Below, piece after piece: positions 61,455 to 64,000 of a stretch of 64,000 bases of DNA. Below the pieces are notes generated by a model. The model was not told the DNA's origin and made no database searches. It worked only from the letters and a program-made list of their open reading frames with translations. The DNA is taken from positions 84,212-148,211 of the forward strand of contig NZ_JNYV01000010.1 of NCBI RefSeq assembly GCF_000717275.1, given 5' to 3'. A program made the position numbers and the translations under genes. Positions within the stretch are counted from its first letter, which is position 1; every line of letters begins with the position of its first letter. The stretch comes from Kitasatospora arboriphila. GTDB taxonomy: Bacteria > Actinomycetota > Actinomycetes > Mycobacteriales > Mycobacteriaceae.

Positions 61455-63302
61455 GTGACCCTCACCGGCCGCCACAGCACGCTCGACGCTCCCGCCCAGT
61501 CCGGACCGGGCATACAGACCGCAGACCGTGACCCCGATAGCGACATCGACCCAGACGCCAGAGACACCTCCCCGGCGTTCGTGCGGATCGGTGGGGTCAA
61601 GATCCGCACCGAACGAGCTTGGCAGGAGCTCAACCAGGCGGCACTCGAACCAGGCTGGAAGGGGCGGCGTGCACGTGCGGCGCTGCGCCGTGAGATCCGC
61701 GCACGTCTGCTCTCGATCGAGCGAGTCACCGAGTTTGGTGGTTTCGATCGGCCGATCCCCGCGTCGGGAGGTCGAGGCTTTTCCGGGTGGGGCGGTGGCC
61801 GGATGCGATCTATCGCCCGAATGCCGGAGTGGCGGGCCACCTCCACCCAGGCCGCCGGCCTGTGGCCGTTCTCAATCGGCGCATCCGCACCGATGCTCGG
61901 CACCCCGCTGGGGGCGCACGCCATCACCGGCGAGGATGTCGGTTTCGATCCGATCGTCTGGTTCGACGACGCCGGGTTGATCAACGCACCCATCACTTTT
62001 GTGTTGGCGCTCAACGGTTTCGGCAAGTCGTCGCTGGTGCGGCGCATGTCCACCGGCGTGATGGCCCAAAACCACACGTCCCTGTTCATGGGCGACACCA
62101 AAAGCGAGTACTCCGACCTGACCGCGCACGTCGGCGGCCAGCACATCAACCTGTCCTACGAATCCGGCACCATCAACCCGCTCGGCGTCGGAGCCCTCGG
62201 ATCGGTCATCGGCCGCCTCGACGCCGCGATCCTCGACACCACCGACCCGGACCGCATCACCACCCTGCACGCCCTGAAAACCGCTGTATGGGAGCAGGTC
62301 CGCGCCCGCCAGGTGCAGATGGTGATGGGGCTGGTGCAGCTGGTCCGGGCGATGCCGGTCCGCGATTTCGAGGAAACCCTAGTGCGGGTGGCCCTGGAAC
62401 ACCTCTACTCCACCGCCGGCGGCGGATTCACCCCCGACCGCCCGCCGATCCTGTCGGATCTACACGCGGTCATCGACGGCAACAGCAACGTGCTGTGGCC
62501 CAAAGTCGGCGCCGACACCGTCGAGCAGTACCGCGACATCACCCGCGCGCTGCGCCAGTCGTTGACCGCCCTGATCGACGGCAACTTCGGCCGCGTGTTC
62601 AACGCGCAAACGTCTCAGCCCATCGACCTGGACGCACCCGCGATCTGTGTCGATCTGTCTGGCATCGGAGAATCCGACAGCAAGCTGCTCGCCGCAGCGT
62701 TGATGGTTTGCTGGTCAGACGGGTTCGGCGCGGTCGAAGCCGCGCACATCCTCGCCGACGCCGGACTGGCACCACGACGCAACTTCCTCGTCGTCATGGA
62801 CGAGCTCTGGCGGGTGCTCCAAGCCGGCGCCGGGATGGTCGATCGCGTCAACGCGTTGACCCGCCTGAACCGGACCATCGGCACCGCGCTGATCATGATC
62901 ACCCACACGATGAAGGACCTCGGCGCGTTCGAGTCGGCCGCCGATGTGAACAACGCCCGCGGCTTCATCGAGCGGGCACCGGCGAAGATCATCGGCCCGG
63001 TAGGCCCCGACGAGATCGCCCTGCTCAAACAGGTCACCAAGTTCACCACCACCGAAGAGGCGTGGCTGACCTCTCTGGCCTCCACACCCCCGCCCTCACC
63101 GGCGACGCTGCGCAAGATCAAACGCGGTGAACGCCAAAAGCCCCAAGGTCTGGGCTGTTTCCTCCTCAAGTACGGCACCTCCGACGAACAGATCGGCATG
63201 CCGTTTCGCACCACCTTCACCGCCACCGAGCGCGGTAAAGGCGTCCACAACACCAACACCCGCTGGGGACGAGCCGGCGCGGCGAGCGGGCAGGACCAAT
63301 GA
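61455..63302 (+). CDS. VirB4/TraE-like conjugation ATPase
   Basis: 615 aa, GTG start. Walker A ALNGFGKSSLVRRM (about residue 187), a GDTKSEYSDL motif, INPLGVG, and Walker B FLVVMDELWRVL (about 448) with MITHTMKDLGAF after it, as in VirB4/HerA-type ATPases. It should power assembly or substrate transport by the transfer channel together with the SCO6880-like protein. Complete and normal in length. Confidence 0.88.
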   Translation: MTLTGRHSTLDAPAQSGPGIQTADRDPDSDIDPDARDTSPAFVRIGGVKIRTERAWQELNQAALEPGWKGRRARAALRREIRARLLSIERVTEFGGFDRPIPASGGRGFSGWGGGRMRSIARMPEWRATSTQAAGLWPFSIGASAPMLGTPLGAHAITGEDVGFDPIVWFDDAGLINAPITFVLALNGFGKSSLVRRMSTGVMAQNHTSLFMGDTKSEYSDLTAHVGGQHINLSYESGTINPLGVGALGSVIGRLDAAILDTTDPDRITTLHALKTAVWEQVRARQVQMVMGLVQLVRAMPVRDFEETLVRVALEHLYSTAGGGFTPDRPPILSDLHAVIDGNSNVLWPKVGADTVEQYRDITRALRQSLTALIDGNFGRVFNAQTSQPIDLDAPAICVDLSGIGESDSKLLAAALMVCWSDGFGAVEAAHILADAGLAPRRNFLVVMDELWRVLQAGAGMVDRVNALTRLNRTIGTALIMITHTMKDLGAFESAADVNNARGFIERAPAKIIGPVGPDEIALLKQVTKFTTTEEAWLTSLASTPPPSPATLRKIKRGERQKPQGLGCFLLKYGTSDEQIGMPFRTTFTATERGKGVHNTNTRWGRAGAASGQDQ

Positions 63303-63592
63303 CCATGGGGCAGAGCTACCGCGCGATCACCGACGAGACCCGCGCCCTGGCCGTCGACAATCTCAAAAAGCTGTTGCCGCATAGCAGTTCAGTGGCTGAG
63401 GCGGTGCGGCTGGTGGCCGACCAGTTCGGGGTGTCGGACAACTCAGTGCGCAACTGGATGCGCCGGGCCGGGGTCGACCCGCACGAGCACCTCACCGACC
63501 GGCGGCTTGCTGATGCCAACGCCACCATCGCCGCGCTCACCGAAATGAACCGCGAGCTGACCGCGCACCTGACCGGCAGGGTGGACGACTAA
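63299..63592 (+). CDS. Small helix-turn-helix protein (transposase-8-like) in the transfer operon
   Basis: 97 aa, ATG overlapping the ATPase stop. SSVAEAVRLVADQFGVSDNSVRNWMRRAGV is a homeodomain-like HTH as found in IS3-type OrfA proteins, and a coiled-coil tail follows (ANATIAALTEMNRELTAHL). No OrfB or inverted repeats are present, so it is probably a domesticated regulator of the operon rather than an IS. Confidence 0.7.
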   Translation: MTMGQSYRAITDETRALAVDNLKKLLPHSSSVAEAVRLVADQFGVSDNSVRNWMRRAGVDPHEHLTDRRLADANATIAALTEMNRELTAHLTGRVDD

Positions 63593-63595
63593 ACC

Positions 63596-64000
63596 ATGGG
63601 GGAGGGGGACAGCGCAGCAGGAGCCGGCAAGCTCCTGGCCGGTGCCGCGGCCTTGGTCGTGGCCATACCGATGATCATCATGCTCGCCTTCACCGGCAGC
63701 GGATCTGACTGCGTCGTCCCCAGCGCTACCCCCGGAGCCGGCACGCTGGCACCCGGATCGCGGGTCCAGCCGATGAAGCAGGGCACCTACCAACTCACCT
63801 CACCGTTCGGGCCGCGCGGCGGCACCATGCACCAAGGGCAGGACTACGGCTCCCAGGACGGGCAACCGATCTACGCCGCCGCCGACGGAACGGTGAACCA
63901 ATCCGGTCCTGCCAGCGGTTTCGGGCAGTGGATCGTGCTCGACCACAACATCGGCGGCAAGGTCTACTCGACCGTCTACGGCCACATGTTCCCCGACGAC
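63596..64000 (+). CDS. M23-family peptidase of the transfer apparatus (partial, runs off the right edge)
   Basis: 135 codons are visible from ATG 63596. A membrane anchor (LLAGAAALVVAIPMIIMLAF) is followed by an M23 domain: LTSPFGPRGGTMHQGQDYGS with the zinc ligands His and Asp, and GFGQWIVLDHNIGGKVYSTV. The second zinc motif (HxH) must lie beyond the window. Such enzymes open the peptidoglycan for the conjugation channel in Gram-positive bacteria. Confidence 0.87.
   Translation, partial: MGEGDSAAGAGKLLAGAAALVVAIPMIIMLAFTGSGSDCVVPSATPGAGTLAPGSRVQPMKQGTYQLTSPFGPRGGTMHQGQDYGSQDGQPIYAAADGTVNQSGPASGFGQWIVLDHNIGGKVYSTVYGHMFPDD

Noticed and set aside
63299..63592. Insertion sequence (OrfA)
   Set aside because: Only an HTH protein that overlaps the ATPase stop; no catalytic ORF or terminal repeats.

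Overview
The window is high-GC actinobacterial DNA. TANNNT-type -10 boxes, a TCGAAC-N4-GTTCGA SOS box, an MMPL transporter, cutinase-family and L,D-transpeptidase proteins and actinobacterial conjugation proteins (SCO6880-like, DUF2637-like) point to the Mycobacteriales (Mycolicibacterium, Gordonia, Rhodococcus or a relative). A ParA/RHH partition locus, a replication initiator with a candidate antisense RNA and a type IV secretion operon in one block indicate a conjugative plasmid, or an integrated one, that carries metal resistance. The exact genus is inference.

Layout. 1-4476: an MMPL transporter running off the left edge, divergent from a CsoR-family regulator across three TACCCC/GGGGTA palindromes; a decayed MFS fragment; a secreted M23 peptidase. 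4808-14719: copper cassette A, in order DUF6153-like protein, DUF305 lipoprotein, L,D-transpeptidase lipoprotein, beta-propeller lipoprotein, CopZ-like chaperone, exported His-rich protein, CopA-type ATPase (CPC), CopB-type ATPase (CPH), CsoR. 14720-19290: small genes, a broken ATP-dependent DNA ligase and a frameshifted IS110 transposase. 19267-26619: an arsenic island (arsR, acr3, three arsC-like genes, trxB, arsD, arsA, then cadI/arsI divergent from a second arsR). 26880-36719: copper cassette B, the same nine genes in the same order and orientation but clearly diverged in sequence. 36766-42593: a four-gene Tn554-like set (three large integrases plus a small TnpC-like protein). 42615-50584: plasmid maintenance (DUF2637-like protein, RHH/ParB-like, ParA, centromere-like repeats, a PAS/GAF-like protein, a P450, Rep, candidate antisense RNA, small regulators). 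50589-64000: a conjugation operon starting with a cutinase behind an elaborately structured leader and continuing through MinD-like proteins, a pilin-like protein, a TrbL/VirB6-like fusion, an SCO6880-like protein, a VirB4-like ATPase and an M23 peptidase cut by the right edge.

How it works together. Nine TACC(C)-N-GGGGTA palindromes mark each copper promoter, so CsoR probably releases chaperone, two classes of Cu ATPase and a set of envelope proteins together. The envelope half (DUF6153, DUF305, L,D-transpeptidase, propeller) always precedes the efflux half, which suggests copper-induced cell-wall remodelling or periplasmic copper trapping coupled to efflux. The arsenic island reduces arsenate (three reductases, thioredoxin reductase), delivers arsenite (ArsD to ArsA) and exports it through Acr3. 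The most unusual regulatory features are the conjugation leader, where one hairpin buries the Shine-Dalgarno and presents the start codon in its loop and a second hairpin repeats the same 12-nt loop sequence, and the candidate antisense RNA opposite the rep leader.
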